Below are positions 1 through 6,895 of a stretch of DNA of 7,303 nt, piece after piece; the stretch's first letter is position 1, and each line of letters begins with the position of its first letter. The stretch comes from Spirochaetia bacterium (GTDB lineage: Bacteria; Spirochaetota; Spirochaetia; Treponematales; Rectinemataceae). A program made the position numbers and the translations under genes. The stretch lies in NCBI GenBank assembly GCA_021286925.1, contig JAJTBL010000089.1, forward strand, positions 1 to 7,303. Reading direction: 5' to 3'. Under the pieces are notes generated by a model, which was given only the letters and a program-made list of their open reading frames with translations, did not search any database and was not told the DNA's origin.

Positions 1-1
1 C

Positions 2-529
2 CGGATTTTTTCTTTCAGCCAGCGTGACGCACAGGCAACCCGCATGATCCTTGAACGCGTTTTTAAAACCAGCTCCGATGCCACAAACCTGGCCAGCTTT
101 TTTGAATCGAAAATGCCATTCCCGCCTTCTGAAGCGATCCGATTTGCCGAACTCCTTGCGGGGCTGCTCCTGCTGGACTACGCCAAAACAGGGCTCCCAG
201 TGCCGGAAGGTTACTGCTCCCGAATCACACGGCAGGCCGCAGCCTCGTCCGAAACCATGCATGACGTGCTCGAAGAGCTTTCCGAAGCTACCAAATCCTT
301 TGGCAGCAAGGACAAAGCCTTTGCCAATTCATTCTTGCAGTTTATGAAGTCCCTGCTGTCCGTTTTCTCCCAAATGCTTGCTGAATCCGGCGAAAATCCG
401 GAACTCATGCTGCTTATAGAACGGTGGAGCAATCATGTCCGTGAAGCCGCCGTGCAATACGGCTCTCTCAATCGGAGCCCAGAACTTCTGCTTACCGTCC
501 TTATCTCGACCTTCGGAGACCGGCCGTGA
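2..529 (+). CDS. Unrecognised helical protein, 5' end outside window, first gene of a two-component operon
   Basis: I do not recognise this family. The reading frame is open to the left edge; the first ATG is at 44 but has no good ribosome binding site, and the 14 residues before it read as ordinary protein, so the true start probably lies upstream. From the ATG there are 161 residues. They look almost wholly alpha-helical, with amphipathic stretches rich in Leu, Phe, Ala, Glu and Ser, and a hydrophobic run (AELLAGLLLLDYA) around residues 37-49. That run is too short and interrupted for a confident membrane span. There is no signal peptide, cysteine cluster or catalytic motif. The stop TGA overlaps the GTG start of the histidine kinase by four bases, so the two are probably translationally coupled and co-regulated. 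A role as a sensory or accessory partner of the kinase is only an inference from that coupling. Confidence is high that it is a real gene, low for any function. Confidence 0.72.
   Translation, partial: RIFSFSQRDAQATRMILERVFKTSSDATNLASFFESKMPFPPSEAIRFAELLAGLLLLDYAKTGLPVPEGYCSRITRQAAASSETMHDVLEELSEATKSFGSKDKAFANSFLQFMKSLLSVFSQMLAESGENPELMLLIERWSNHVREAAVQYGSLNRSPELLLTVLISTFGDRP
515..519 (+). promoter_or_regulatory. Ribosome binding site for the GTG-start histidine kinase
   Basis: GGAGA lies inside the end of the preceding gene, six bases before the GTG at 526. It supports GTG as the true start, since no in-frame ATG precedes the kinase's PAS region at a comparable position. Initiation probably follows termination of the upstream gene at the overlapping GTGA. 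Confidence 0.65.
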
Positions 530-1722
530 AACCAGCATTCCTTGAAAAAGCCCTGTCAATGGCGGGAAAACTCGATTTTAATGATCTGGTGAAATTACTC
601 AACCTTGTCGCGATGGATGATATGCGCCTCGAAGCGGCCATCCAATCCATGTTCGACGGCATTATTGTCTGCAACCGCGAACATGTCCCGGTTATCATCA
701 ACAAATCAGCCGAACGAATTCTCAAGATCCCCTCGGATTTCGGTAACAAGCCCCTCTGGCACGGCATCGCAGATGAAGATCTGAAGCAGTTTTTCCATGA
801 AGGGCTAGTCAGCGAAGAGAACATCATGGGCAGCGAGTTTGCCATTGACTGCCCTGGCGGCACGAGAATTATTGCCATAAGCCTTTCAACATTGGTATTC
901 AGCGAAAAAATATCCGGCACCATCATCCATATTGAAGACATTACGGAAAAACGGAAAAAAGAAACGCAATTGCGGCGGGCGGAAAGCCTTGCAGCGCTCA
1001 CGACCCTCGCGGCGGGAGTCGCGCATGAGATCAACAACCCCCTTGGCTCGCTCTCCATCCACATCCAGCTGATGGAACGGCTTTTGAAAAATCCACAGAA
1101 GCTGGATGACAAAGCGCTCCAGCACCACCTGGGCATCGTCAAGGAAGAAATCGACAAACTCGAACATATTGTCAAGGATTTTCTTTTTGCGGTGCGCCCC
1201 ATGGATATCCAGCTGCTCAATCAGGATCTGAAACCTATTTTAGAAGAGCTCGCGGAATTTGTCCGCCCGGAAGCCGAAAAATATAACATCAAGCTGAAAG
1301 TCTCCGTGCAAAAGGATTTGCCGAAAATCCTGCTCGACAAGCGCCATTTGAAGCAAGCCCTCCTCAACCTCATCCAGAATGCTATTGCGGCCATGTCAGA
1401 CGGCGGTACTCTCAAGCTTGAAGCCAAGAAAGCGGATGAGGAAATCAGAATTCTGGTATCCGACACGGGCATCGGCATCCCGGAAGAACTGCTGACCAAA
1501 ATTTTTGAACCTTATTTTACAACGAAGAAAAACGGCACTGGGCTCGGTCTGACTATAACCTTCAAAATCATCAAGGAACATGCAGGTGACATCAGCATTG
1601 AATCCAAGCCGGGCAAGGGGACAACTTTCACAATCCATCTTCCCATACCGCAGGCGGAACGAAAATCATTGCCGATCTATGACGAAGACGCGGTCAGCGC
1701 CGGATCCCATGTGGAGGCATGA
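526..1722 (+). CDS. Soluble PAS-domain sensor histidine kinase, NtrB/AtoS type
   Basis: This 398-residue kinase autophosphorylates on histidine and should pass the phosphate to the response regulator encoded next. Residues 1-30 are a short helical lead. A PAS-like sensor domain spans about 31-140 (SMFDGIIVCN at 41-50, ending with the typical EDITEKRKKE linker). A HisKA dimerisation domain covers about 153-222 with the phospho-acceptor His167 in AHEINNPL. The ATPase domain (about 235-375) has the N box with Asn285, the G1 box DTGIGIPEE at 313-321, the F box FEPYFTTK at 327-334 and the G2 box GTGLGL at 337-342, all intact. The E-I-N-N after His167 fits the ExxN motif linked to phosphatase activity, so it may both phosphorylate and dephosphorylate its partner. 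No transmembrane segment or signal peptide is present, so it senses something in the cytoplasm. The roughly 25-residue tail after the ATPase domain is not conserved in any way I recognise. The ligand is unknown; the closest general relatives are NtrB, AtoS and ZraS. Confidence 0.93.
   Translation: MKPAFLEKALSMAGKLDFNDLVKLLNLVAMDDMRLEAAIQSMFDGIIVCNREHVPVIINKSAERILKIPSDFGNKPLWHGIADEDLKQFFHEGLVSEENIMGSEFAIDCPGGTRIIAISLSTLVFSEKISGTIIHIEDITEKRKKETQLRRAESLAALTTLAAGVAHEINNPLGSLSIHIQLMERLLKNPQKLDDKALQHHLGIVKEEIDKLEHIVKDFLFAVRPMDIQLLNQDLKPILEELAEFVRPEAEKYNIKLKVSVQKDLPKILLDKRHLKQALLNLIQNAIAAMSDGGTLKLEAKKADEEIRILVSDTGIGIPEELLTKIFEPYFTTKKNGTGLGLTITFKIIKEHAGDISIESKPGKGTTFTIHLPIPQAERKSLPIYDEDAVSAGSHVEA
1713..1717 (+). 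promoter_or_regulatory. Ribosome binding site for the response regulator
   Basis: GGAGG lies within the last codons of the kinase gene, five bases before the ATG at 1723. The kinase stop TGA touches that ATG directly (TGAATG), so kinase and regulator are likely made in a coupled ratio. Confidence 0.7.
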
Positions 1723-3102
1723 ATGCAATTTACCATACTTGTTGTGGATGACGAGAAAAATATCAGAGAGGGACTTGCAGAGGCCTTCAGAATGGAGGGC
1801 TATGAGGTTCTGACAGCGGCTGACGGCCTCGAAGCCAAAAATCTGCTCGACGAAAAATACATCGACCTCGTGATCAGCGACCTCAGGATGCCCAAGCTGG
1901 ACGGCAAGGAACTGCTGCAGTATATCAAGCGGCAATGGGAAAACATTCCCGTTATCATCATTACAGCGCATGGAGACATTACCGAAGCAGTCCAGGCAAT
2001 GCAGATGGGAGCGCTGGAGTTCATTACCAAACCGCTGGACTTGGATCATTTGATAAAACTGACAAAAAAAGCCCTCGAATTCCGCGAACTCTCCATCAAG
2101 AACCAGGAACTCCGCGAAGAAGTGGAGGCTCAGCACCGTATCAGCTCGATTATCGGCAAGAGTCCCGCCATGCGGAAAATCTTCGATTTGGTGCGTAAAG
2201 TCGCCCCGACCAAGGCAAGCGTCCTCATCACTGGCGAATCTGGGGTCGGCAAAGAACTCATCGCCGACGCTATCCACAATCTTTCGCCGCGACGAGACAA
2301 GCCCTTTGTCAAAGTGCATTGCGCTGCTCTCGCGGAAAGCCTGCTGGAAAGCGAGCTGTTCGGCCATGAAAAGGGGGCTTTTACCGGGGCGCAGGCGCGA
2401 AAACGGGGCAGATTCGAACTGGCTGATTCAGGAAGCCTCTTTCTGGATGAAATCGGCGAAATCAATCAGAATGTCCAAATAAAAATTCTGCGGGTCCTGC
2501 AGGAGAAGAAATTCGAGCGAGTTGGCGGCGAGTCCACCATTGAAGTCGATGTCCGGCTGATCGCCGCCACAAACCGCGACCTTAAAGCGGAAATCCAGGA
2601 AGGCAGGTTCAGGGAAGACCTGTATTACCGGCTGAATGTCGTGAATATCCACGTCCCGCCTCTGCGCGAGCGCCGCGAGGATATTCCCCTGCTTGCTACG
2701 ACTTTTCTGTATGAATTCGCCCATGAAAACGGCAAGGACATCCAGGGATTCGACCCCAAAGCCCGCCAGGCCTTATTTTCTTACAGCTGGCCGGGAAACG
2801 TGCGGGAACTGCGAAACTGCATAGAAAGCGCCGTCGTCATGGCTTCCGGCAAGGTTATCACCCTTGACGATCTGCCGCCCGGGCCGCGCTCCACACAGGA
2901 CAGGACAGAAATCAGAATTCCAGCTTTCTGCACGCTGGCTGAGGCTGAAAAAATAATCATTGCTGAGACTTTGGCAGCCCTGGGCGGCAACAAAACCAAG
3001 ACCGCCGAAGTGCTGGCAATCGGCAGGAAAACCCTGTACCAGAAAATTCAGGAGTATGGCATCGAAGCAGGTGACACCGAGAAGGCAAGTCTGGAAAGCT
3101 GA
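1723..3102 (+). CDS. Sigma-54-dependent response regulator, NtrC/AtoC/ZraR type
   Basis: This 459-residue transcription activator has the full three-domain layout of the NtrC family. The receiver domain (about 3-120) has the acidic pair Asp9/Asp10, phospho-acceptor Asp53 in ISDLRMP, Thr81 and Lys103. A helical linker (about 118-140) joins it to an AAA+ domain (about 142-375). That domain has Walker A GESGVGKE at 171-178, the sigma-54-contacting loop GAFTGA at 218-223, Walker B LFLDEIGE at 239-246 and the WPGNVREL segment at 356-363. A Fis-type helix-turn-helix lies at about 405-446 (GGNKTKTAEVLAIGRKTLYQ, 421-440). With GAFTGA intact it should hydrolyse ATP to open sigma-54 promoters, after phosphorylation by the adjacent kinase. 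The gene starts immediately after the kinase stop. Family assignment is certain. The regulon is unknown because no plausible target gene is in the window, so a specific symbol such as atoC or zraR is not justified. Confidence 0.95.
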   Translation: MQFTILVVDDEKNIREGLAEAFRMEGYEVLTAADGLEAKNLLDEKYIDLVISDLRMPKLDGKELLQYIKRQWENIPVIIITAHGDITEAVQAMQMGALEFITKPLDLDHLIKLTKKALEFRELSIKNQELREEVEAQHRISSIIGKSPAMRKIFDLVRKVAPTKASVLITGESGVGKELIADAIHNLSPRRDKPFVKVHCAALAESLLESELFGHEKGAFTGAQARKRGRFELADSGSLFLDEIGEINQNVQIKILRVLQEKKFERVGGESTIEVDVRLIAATNRDLKAEIQEGRFREDLYYRLNVVNIHVPPLRERREDIPLLATTFLYEFAHENGKDIQGFDPKARQALFSYSWPGNVRELRNCIESAVVMASGKVITLDDLPPGPRSTQDRTEIRIPAFCTLAEAEKIIIAETLAALGGNKTKTAEVLAIGRKTLYQKIQEYGIEAGDTEKASLES

Positions 3103-3185
3103 GAACCGCAAAGGCGAAAATCAGCCCAGTCTTCCGCCTGAAGCCGTTTTAAATTTCGTCTAAAACAGAATCAGCCGGTACAGCT
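3103..3185. other. Short convergent intergenic region with only weak hairpins
   Basis: This 83-base gap separates the 3' ends of the two convergent gene blocks. Possible structures are CTTC/GAAG at 3131-3143 around a five-base loop, followed by CCGTTTT; AGGCG/CGCCT at 3112-3139 with an 18-base loop; and GCTTT/AAAGC at 3183-3195, which overlaps the sigma factor stop codon. None is a strong GC-rich stem with a long U-tract, so no intrinsic terminator is called with confidence. No coding frame or promoter stands out. Confidence 0.5.
3131..3150 (+). terminator. Possible weak terminator after the response regulator
   Basis: A four-pair stem CTTC/GAAG (3131-3134 with 3140-3143) is followed by CCGTTTT. 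The position, about 30 bases after the response regulator stop, is right for a terminator. The stem is short and the T run is only four bases, so this may be chance. Confidence 0.2.
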
Positions 3186-3995
3186 TTAAAAAAGCCCTTT
3201 TCGGTAGCTGGTGAGTTTTCCCTTCAGCCTCAGAATCGCCTTGGTGTGCAGTTGGCTGATCCGCGATTCGGTCACTTCGAGAATCTGGCCAATCTCCCGG
3301 AGTGTCAGGTTTTCATAATAATAGAGAACGAGCACTTTTTTTTCTTTTTCAGGCAATTCCTTGATACACTGAATGACAACCCGCCGAATTTCCTCTTTTT
3401 CCATATTGGCATCAGGGTTCATGGCCGCAGGAGACTCAATACTCTCCCCCAGACTTCCATGCTCCCCGTCGGTACCCGAGTTCCAGACATCGGAAAGTGA
3501 CAGCACGGCGGTGCTGGCGATTTTGCTCATCAATTTGGAAAATTCATCCTCGGTCAGACCGAGGCAGGCTGCGATTTCCGAGTCAGAAGCCGGCCTTCCA
3601 AGCTTGGATTCCAACAGCATGATCGCCTGCTCGATTTCCTTGGCTTTCTGCCGAACCGAGCGCGGCACCCAGTCTATTTCCCGCAAATGGTCATACATCG
3701 CGCCGCGAATGCGGGTCACTGCATAGGTCTTGAATTTGACATGTTTTTCCGGATCGAATTTTTCAATCGCGTCAAAAAGGCCGAAAACACCATAACCAAC
3801 CAGATCATCGTATTCCACAGAAGGCGGCAGGTTCGCGATCACCTTGCCGGCGACATATTTCACCAGCGGCGCATACTGGTGCACCAGCCGATCCCGGATG
3901 ATTCTGTCGCGGCTGCTGTGGTACTCGTGCCAGAGAAGATTTTCTTCTTCATCAGTCCGGCTTTCTGATTTCTGGTTTCGATATTCTAGTTCCAT
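3186..3995 (-). CDS. fliA: RNA polymerase sigma factor of the FliA/WhiG (sigma-28) family
   Basis: This 269-residue protein is an alternative sigma factor of the group that directs flagellar and chemotaxis genes in motile bacteria (FliA, SigD) or sporulation in Streptomyces (WhiG). Region 2 covers about 36-112, with DDLVGYGVFGLFDAIEKFD at 63-81 and the highly characteristic run KFKTYAVTRIRGAMYDHLRE at 87-106, followed by DWVPRSVR. Region 3 covers about 113-165 (LGRPASDSEIAACLGLTEDE). Region 4 covers about 205-258, with a helix-turn-helix in LTLREIGQILEVTESRISQLH. The length matches SigD and WhiG (about 250-280). Residues 1-30 form a polar N-terminal extension rich in Glu, Arg and Ser. The ATG is preceded by AGAGG nine bases upstream. 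It starts 18 bases after hslU and is the last gene of the block. No anti-sigma factor (FlgM) gene is visible. Family is certain; motility as its actual role is inferred, and whiG is an alternative name. Confidence 0.92.
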   Translation of the reverse strand: MELEYRNQKSESRTDEEENLLWHEYHSSRDRIIRDRLVHQYAPLVKYVAGKVIANLPPSVEYDDLVGYGVFGLFDAIEKFDPEKHVKFKTYAVTRIRGAMYDHLREIDWVPRSVRQKAKEIEQAIMLLESKLGRPASDSEIAACLGLTEDEFSKLMSKIASTAVLSLSDVWNSGTDGEHGSLGESIESPAAMNPDANMEKEEIRRVVIQCIKELPEKEKKVLVLYYYENLTLREIGQILEVTESRISQLHTKAILRLKGKLTSYRKGLF

Positions 3996-4004
3996 GGTGC
4001 TTAG

Positions 4005-4009
4005 CCTCT
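4005..4009 (-). promoter_or_regulatory. Ribosome binding site for the sigma factor
   Basis: AGAGG on the minus strand lies between the hslU stop and the sigma factor ATG, with nine bases of spacing. It supports the ATG at 3995 as the start and gives the sigma factor its own initiation site in the 18-base gap. Confidence 0.55.
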
Positions 4010-4013
4010 TTGC

Positions 4014-5381
4014 CTATAGAATGTACTTGCTCAAATCCTGCCGTTCCGTAAAGTCAGAGAACTTGCTTCCGACATAGGCTTCATCAATGCTTATAGTTTG
4101 CCCCGCAAGCGAATCCGCGCTAAAGGACAAATCCTCGAGCAGACGTTCGAGAACCGTGTGCAGGCGGCGCGCGCCGATGTTTTCCGCCTGGCTGTTGGCG
4201 ACAGCGGCGATTTCAGCGATTTTGCGGATTGCGCCAGGCGTAAAGCTGATTTCCACCTTTTCCGTAGACAGCAGGTCCACATACTGGCGGGTCAAAGCGT
4301 TTTTCGGCTCCACAAGAATCCGCTCAAAGTCCTGCGCTGTCAGCGCATCCAGCTCAACGCGGATCGGGAAGCGCCCCTGAAGCTCCGGAATCAGATCCTG
4401 GGGCTTGGAGACATTGAAAGCGCCTGCCGCGATAAACAGAATATGCGTCGTGTCGACGGGGCCCCACTTGGTGTTGACGGTGGAACCTTCGACAATTGGC
4501 AGTAAATCGCGCTGGACACCTTCCCGAGAGACATCGATGCCCGAACCGCCCTTTCCTTCCCGATTAGCCACTTTATCCAGCTCATCGATAAAAATGATGC
4601 CCGATTCCTGGACCCGTGTCCGTGCTTCCTGAGCCGCTTTATCCGGGTCAATGAGTTTATCCAGCTCTTCAGCTTCCAAAATTGGGAGCGCTTCGGCGAC
4701 TGTTACCATTCTTTTCTTTTTCTTGCCGCCGAACATGCCCGTCAAATTGCCGAGCGCAAGCCCCATGTCTTCCATCTGGGTCCCGGCAAAAAGCTCAAGC
4801 GAGGGTCCCTGAGCGCTGACGGTCAGTTCAACTTCGCGGCTGGCTAACTTTCCCTCACGAAGCAGCTTTCTGAATTTTTCCCGGGTGTCCTGAGAGGAGG
4901 ATGGCGCAATGATAGTCGCCTGGGCTGTGCCCAGCGGCTCGACCGATTGCGAGAGCCCCGGCAGCAAAAGATCCAGAAGCCGTTCTTCAGCCCGCCGTTT
5001 GGCTTCTTCTGCCATGCCGGACTGCATTTCTTCCTTTACCATGGCGACACCAGCTGCCATCAGATCCCTGATCATGGATTCGACATCGCGGCCCACATAG
5101 CCGACTTCGGTGAACTTGGTGGCCTCAACCTTGATAAAGGGCGAACCGCAGAGCTTGGCCAGGCGCCGTGCTATTTCCGTCTTGCCCACTCCGGTCGGAC
5201 CGATCATCAGAATGTTCTTGGGTGCTATTTCGGAGCGGATATCCTCGGGAAGGAGTTTCCGCCGCATTCTGTTCCGAAGGGCAATTGCGACAGCCTTTTT
5301 GGCTTTCTGCTGTCCGATGATATATTTGTCGAGTTCTTCAACAATTTTTCGCGGTGTCAGCTGGACAAACTCGTCGGTCAT
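4014..5381 (-). CDS. hslU: ATP-dependent protease ATPase subunit HslU (ClpY)
   Basis: HslU is the AAA+ hexamer that unfolds proteins and threads them into the HslV peptidase chamber in the cytoplasm. This copy is 455 residues, normal for the family (about 440-470). It begins with the typical LTPRKIVEELDKYIIGQ segment. Walker A is GPTGVGKT at 61-68, the pore loop is GYVG at 94-97, and Walker B is IIFIDELDK at 262-270. The inserted I-domain lies between, roughly 110-235, and includes a basic GGKKKKR run near 218-224. The likely arginine finger is Arg337 in LQGRFPIRVEL, and the sensor-2 region is IGARRLHTVLERLLED at 402-417. The C terminus DLSKYIL is the HslV-docking tail, which activates the protease when it inserts between HslV subunits. 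The ATG overlaps the hslV stop by one base (TGATG), so the two subunits are translationally coupled. All key residues are present and the protein should be active. Confidence 0.98.
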   Translation of the reverse strand: MTDEFVQLTPRKIVEELDKYIIGQQKAKKAVAIALRNRMRRKLLPEDIRSEIAPKNILMIGPTGVGKTEIARRLAKLCGSPFIKVEATKFTEVGYVGRDVESMIRDLMAAGVAMVKEEMQSGMAEEAKRRAEERLLDLLLPGLSQSVEPLGTAQATIIAPSSSQDTREKFRKLLREGKLASREVELTVSAQGPSLELFAGTQMEDMGLALGNLTGMFGGKKKKRMVTVAEALPILEAEELDKLIDPDKAAQEARTRVQESGIIFIDELDKVANREGKGGSGIDVSREGVQRDLLPIVEGSTVNTKWGPVDTTHILFIAAGAFNVSKPQDLIPELQGRFPIRVELDALTAQDFERILVEPKNALTRQYVDLLSTEKVEISFTPGAIRKIAEIAAVANSQAENIGARRLHTVLERLLEDLSFSADSLAGQTISIDEAYVGSKFSDFTERQDLSKYIL

Positions 5382-5986
5382 CAGATTTCCTCCACGATTA
5401 TCTTGTCGTTGGTGTAGATGCAGATGCTCGAGGCGATGGAAAGGCTTTTAAAAGCGATTTCTGCCGCCGTCATCAGCGGGGTTCTGGCAATCGTCTCCAC
5501 TGGAATTCCAAATCCCTGCATTTTTTCTTCCATGGCTTTGGAAGCTTCCAGGTAGGCCATAGCCGCGGCGTAGGCATACGGGCCCCCCGAGCCGATGGCG
5601 ATCGCGTCTTCAGCGGGATCAATGACATCGCCAGTGCCGGACAGCAAAAGGGATTTATTTGCGTCAGCGACAAGCAGCATAGCTTCAAGCCTTCTCAGCA
5701 CTTTATCAGTCCGCCAGTCTTTGGCCAGTTCGACAGCTGCCCTTGTCAGATCGCCGCCATATTCCTGGATTTTCATTTCGAAATGCTCAAATAAGGTAAA
5801 AGCGTCGGCAGTCGCACCGGCGAAGCCGCAGAGCACCTTGCCGCCATAAATTGAACGAACCTTTCTGGCATTGCTCTTCATGACCGTGTTTCCCAAGGTC
5901 ACCTGCCCGTCGCCGGCCATTGCCACTTTGCCGTTTTTCCTCACAACCAGAATGGTTGTCGATCTGATTTTTGTTTCGTTATCCAT
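5381..5986 (-). CDS. hslV: ATP-dependent protease peptidase subunit HslV (ClpQ)
   Basis: HslV is the proteasome-like threonine peptidase that forms a double hexameric ring and degrades proteins fed to it by HslU. The protein is 201 residues. The mature enzyme should begin at Thr10 (TTILVVRKNGK), after removal of a nine-residue propeptide (MDNETKIRS). Numbering from Thr10 as residue 1, the expected active-site residues are present: Asp17 is Asp26 in GDGQVTLG, and Lys33 is Lys42 in NARKVRSI. Other family features are CGFAGATADAFTLFEHFE (residues 53-70), LLVADA and IGSGGPYAYAAA. The nucleophile is threonine, unlike the serine of Bacillus subtilis ClpQ. The ATG start has AAAGGAA about seven bases upstream, overlapping the xerC stop codon. 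It lies 12 bases after xerC and overlaps hslU by one base, the usual hslV-hslU pairing. Confidence 0.98.
   Translation of the reverse strand: MDNETKIRSTTILVVRKNGKVAMAGDGQVTLGNTVMKSNARKVRSIYGGKVLCGFAGATADAFTLFEHFEMKIQEYGGDLTRAAVELAKDWRTDKVLRRLEAMLLVADANKSLLLSGTGDVIDPAEDAIAIGSGGPYAYAAAMAYLEASKAMEEKMQGFGIPVETIARTPLMTAAEIAFKSLSIASSICIYTNDKIIVEEI
5389..5393 (-). promoter_or_regulatory. Ribosome binding site for hslU
   Basis: GGAGG on the minus strand lies inside the last codons of hslV, seven bases before the hslU ATG. It fixes the hslU start at the ATG that overlaps the hslV stop. Confidence 0.7.
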
Positions 5987-5993
5987 AGCTTTA

Positions 5994-6000
5994 TTCCTTT
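5994..6000 (-). promoter_or_regulatory. Ribosome binding site for hslV, overlapping the xerC stop
   Basis: AAAGGAA on the minus strand lies seven bases before the hslV ATG and shares bases with the TAA stop of xerC. The arrangement leaves no room for a separate promoter in the 12-base gap and suggests hslV is read from the same transcript. Confidence 0.6.
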
Positions 6001-6895
6001 ACTTTTCTCGGTTTCCATGCGGATGAGCCCGCTCGTAGACTGAGCGCAGATGCTCCATGTCCACATGGGCATACACCTGCGTAGTCGAGATGCTTGCGTG
6101 TCCCAGCATTTCCTGCACTACACGGATATCAGCGCCGTTCGCCACCAGCTGGGTGGCGAAACTGTGTCTGAAAGCGTGCGGTGTTACGCGTTTTTTGAAA
6201 TTTGCCTGAATTCGGCGCTTTTCAAGGATTTTTTCGGCGCCGCGGGGCGTCAGGCGGGTTCCTTTCGCATTGATAAAAACATAGCCGTGATCCGGCAGAC
6301 CTCGTCCGGCCAGGCGCATGGAGCGGATGACCAGATAGCTTCCCAGGGCGCTGAGGGCTTTCTTGCCTAGAAATACCGCCCGTTCTTTGCTGCCCTTGCC
6401 CATGACCCGTATGATGCCTTTGGAAAAATCGATTCTATCCAGCTTCATGCCGGTCAGCTCGGAAATCCGTGCTCCGGTGCTGTACAGAACCTCTAATATC
6501 GCCCGATCTCTCAGATCCGCAAAGGTCGTCCCCTGGATAGAGTCGATCAGCGTGCCCCTTTCATCTTCAAAAAGAAAATTGGGCAAAGTTCTGGGCATCC
6601 CGAGATTTTCCACTTCCTTGCCTGGATTGGCGGGAAGGGAGGCAAACTGCATGCGATAGCGATAGTAACCGCGGATTGTGGAAAGCGCACGGTTGACGCT
6701 TGAGGAAGCCTTGCCTTCCATGACCAGAGAGCCTGCAAACGCTCGTACCGCCGGCGATTTGACACTGTCGATGTCGGCACCTTCGAGAAATTCCTCAAAG
6801 CGGGCAAGGTCCTCGCGGTACACCCGCACCGTCCGTTCAGAAAGGCCGCGGACCGATGCAAGGTATGCCAGGTATTCCTCAATTCGCCGGTCCAT
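5999..6895 (-). CDS. xerC: Tyrosine recombinase XerC/XerD
   Basis: This 298-residue enzyme belongs to the Xer family, which resolves chromosome dimers at dif sites during cell division. The N-terminal SAM-like DNA-binding domain covers about 1-88 (YLAYLASVRGLSERTVRVYREDL). The catalytic domain covers about 105-290 and holds the full active site: Arg143 in STGARISEL, Lys167 in GKGSKER, His240 and Arg243 in TPHAFRHSFAT, His266 in LGHASI, and the nucleophile Tyr275 in TTQVYAHV. Length matches XerC and XerD (about 295-305). The position directly after topA and before hslVU is typical of xerC, which is why that symbol is used. Sequence alone does not separate XerC from XerD with certainty, and a lone Xer is possible in some lineages. 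The ATG touches the topA stop (TGAATG), with a strong GAGGAG six bases upstream. No integrase-like accessory genes or attachment sites suggest a mobile element. Confidence 0.93.
   Translation of the reverse strand: MDRRIEEYLAYLASVRGLSERTVRVYREDLARFEEFLEGADIDSVKSPAVRAFAGSLVMEGKASSSVNRALSTIRGYYRYRMQFASLPANPGKEVENLGMPRTLPNFLFEDERGTLIDSIQGTTFADLRDRAILEVLYSTGARISELTGMKLDRIDFSKGIIRVMGKGSKERAVFLGKKALSALGSYLVIRSMRLAGRGLPDHGYVFINAKGTRLTPRGAEKILEKRRIQANFKKRVTPHAFRHSFATQLVANGADIRVVQEMLGHASISTTQVYAHVDMEHLRSVYERAHPHGNREK

Noticed and set aside
44..46. ATG at 44 as the true start of the first gene
   Set aside because: There is no good ribosome binding site and the frame stays open to the window edge, so the gene is treated as 5' partial.
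757..775. TGGCACGGCATCGCA, resembling a sigma-54 -24/-12 promoter
   Set aside because: The GG-to-GC spacing is one base short, the TT of the -12 element is missing, and it lies within the kinase PAS coding region.
501..1220. A 239-codon open frame on the minus strand, antisense to the histidine kinase
   Set aside because: It is rich in Ser, Arg and Met with no domain pattern, and lies opposite a kinase whose motifs are all intact. It is a frame shadow.
1666..2367. A 233-codon open frame on the minus strand, antisense to the response regulator
   Set aside because: It overlaps the conserved receiver and Walker A coding region, has no recognisable domain and no ribosome binding site worth noting. 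It is a frame shadow.
3119..3176. AATCAGCC occurring twice in the intergenic gap (3119-3126 and 3169-3176)
   Set aside because: Two eight-base direct copies 50 bases apart with differing flanks are not enough to support an operator or repeat element.
5999..6895. Tyrosine recombinase as the integrase of a mobile element
   Set aside because: It sits between topA and hslV in a conserved housekeeping order, with XerC/D length, and no attachment repeats, tRNA or cargo genes are present.
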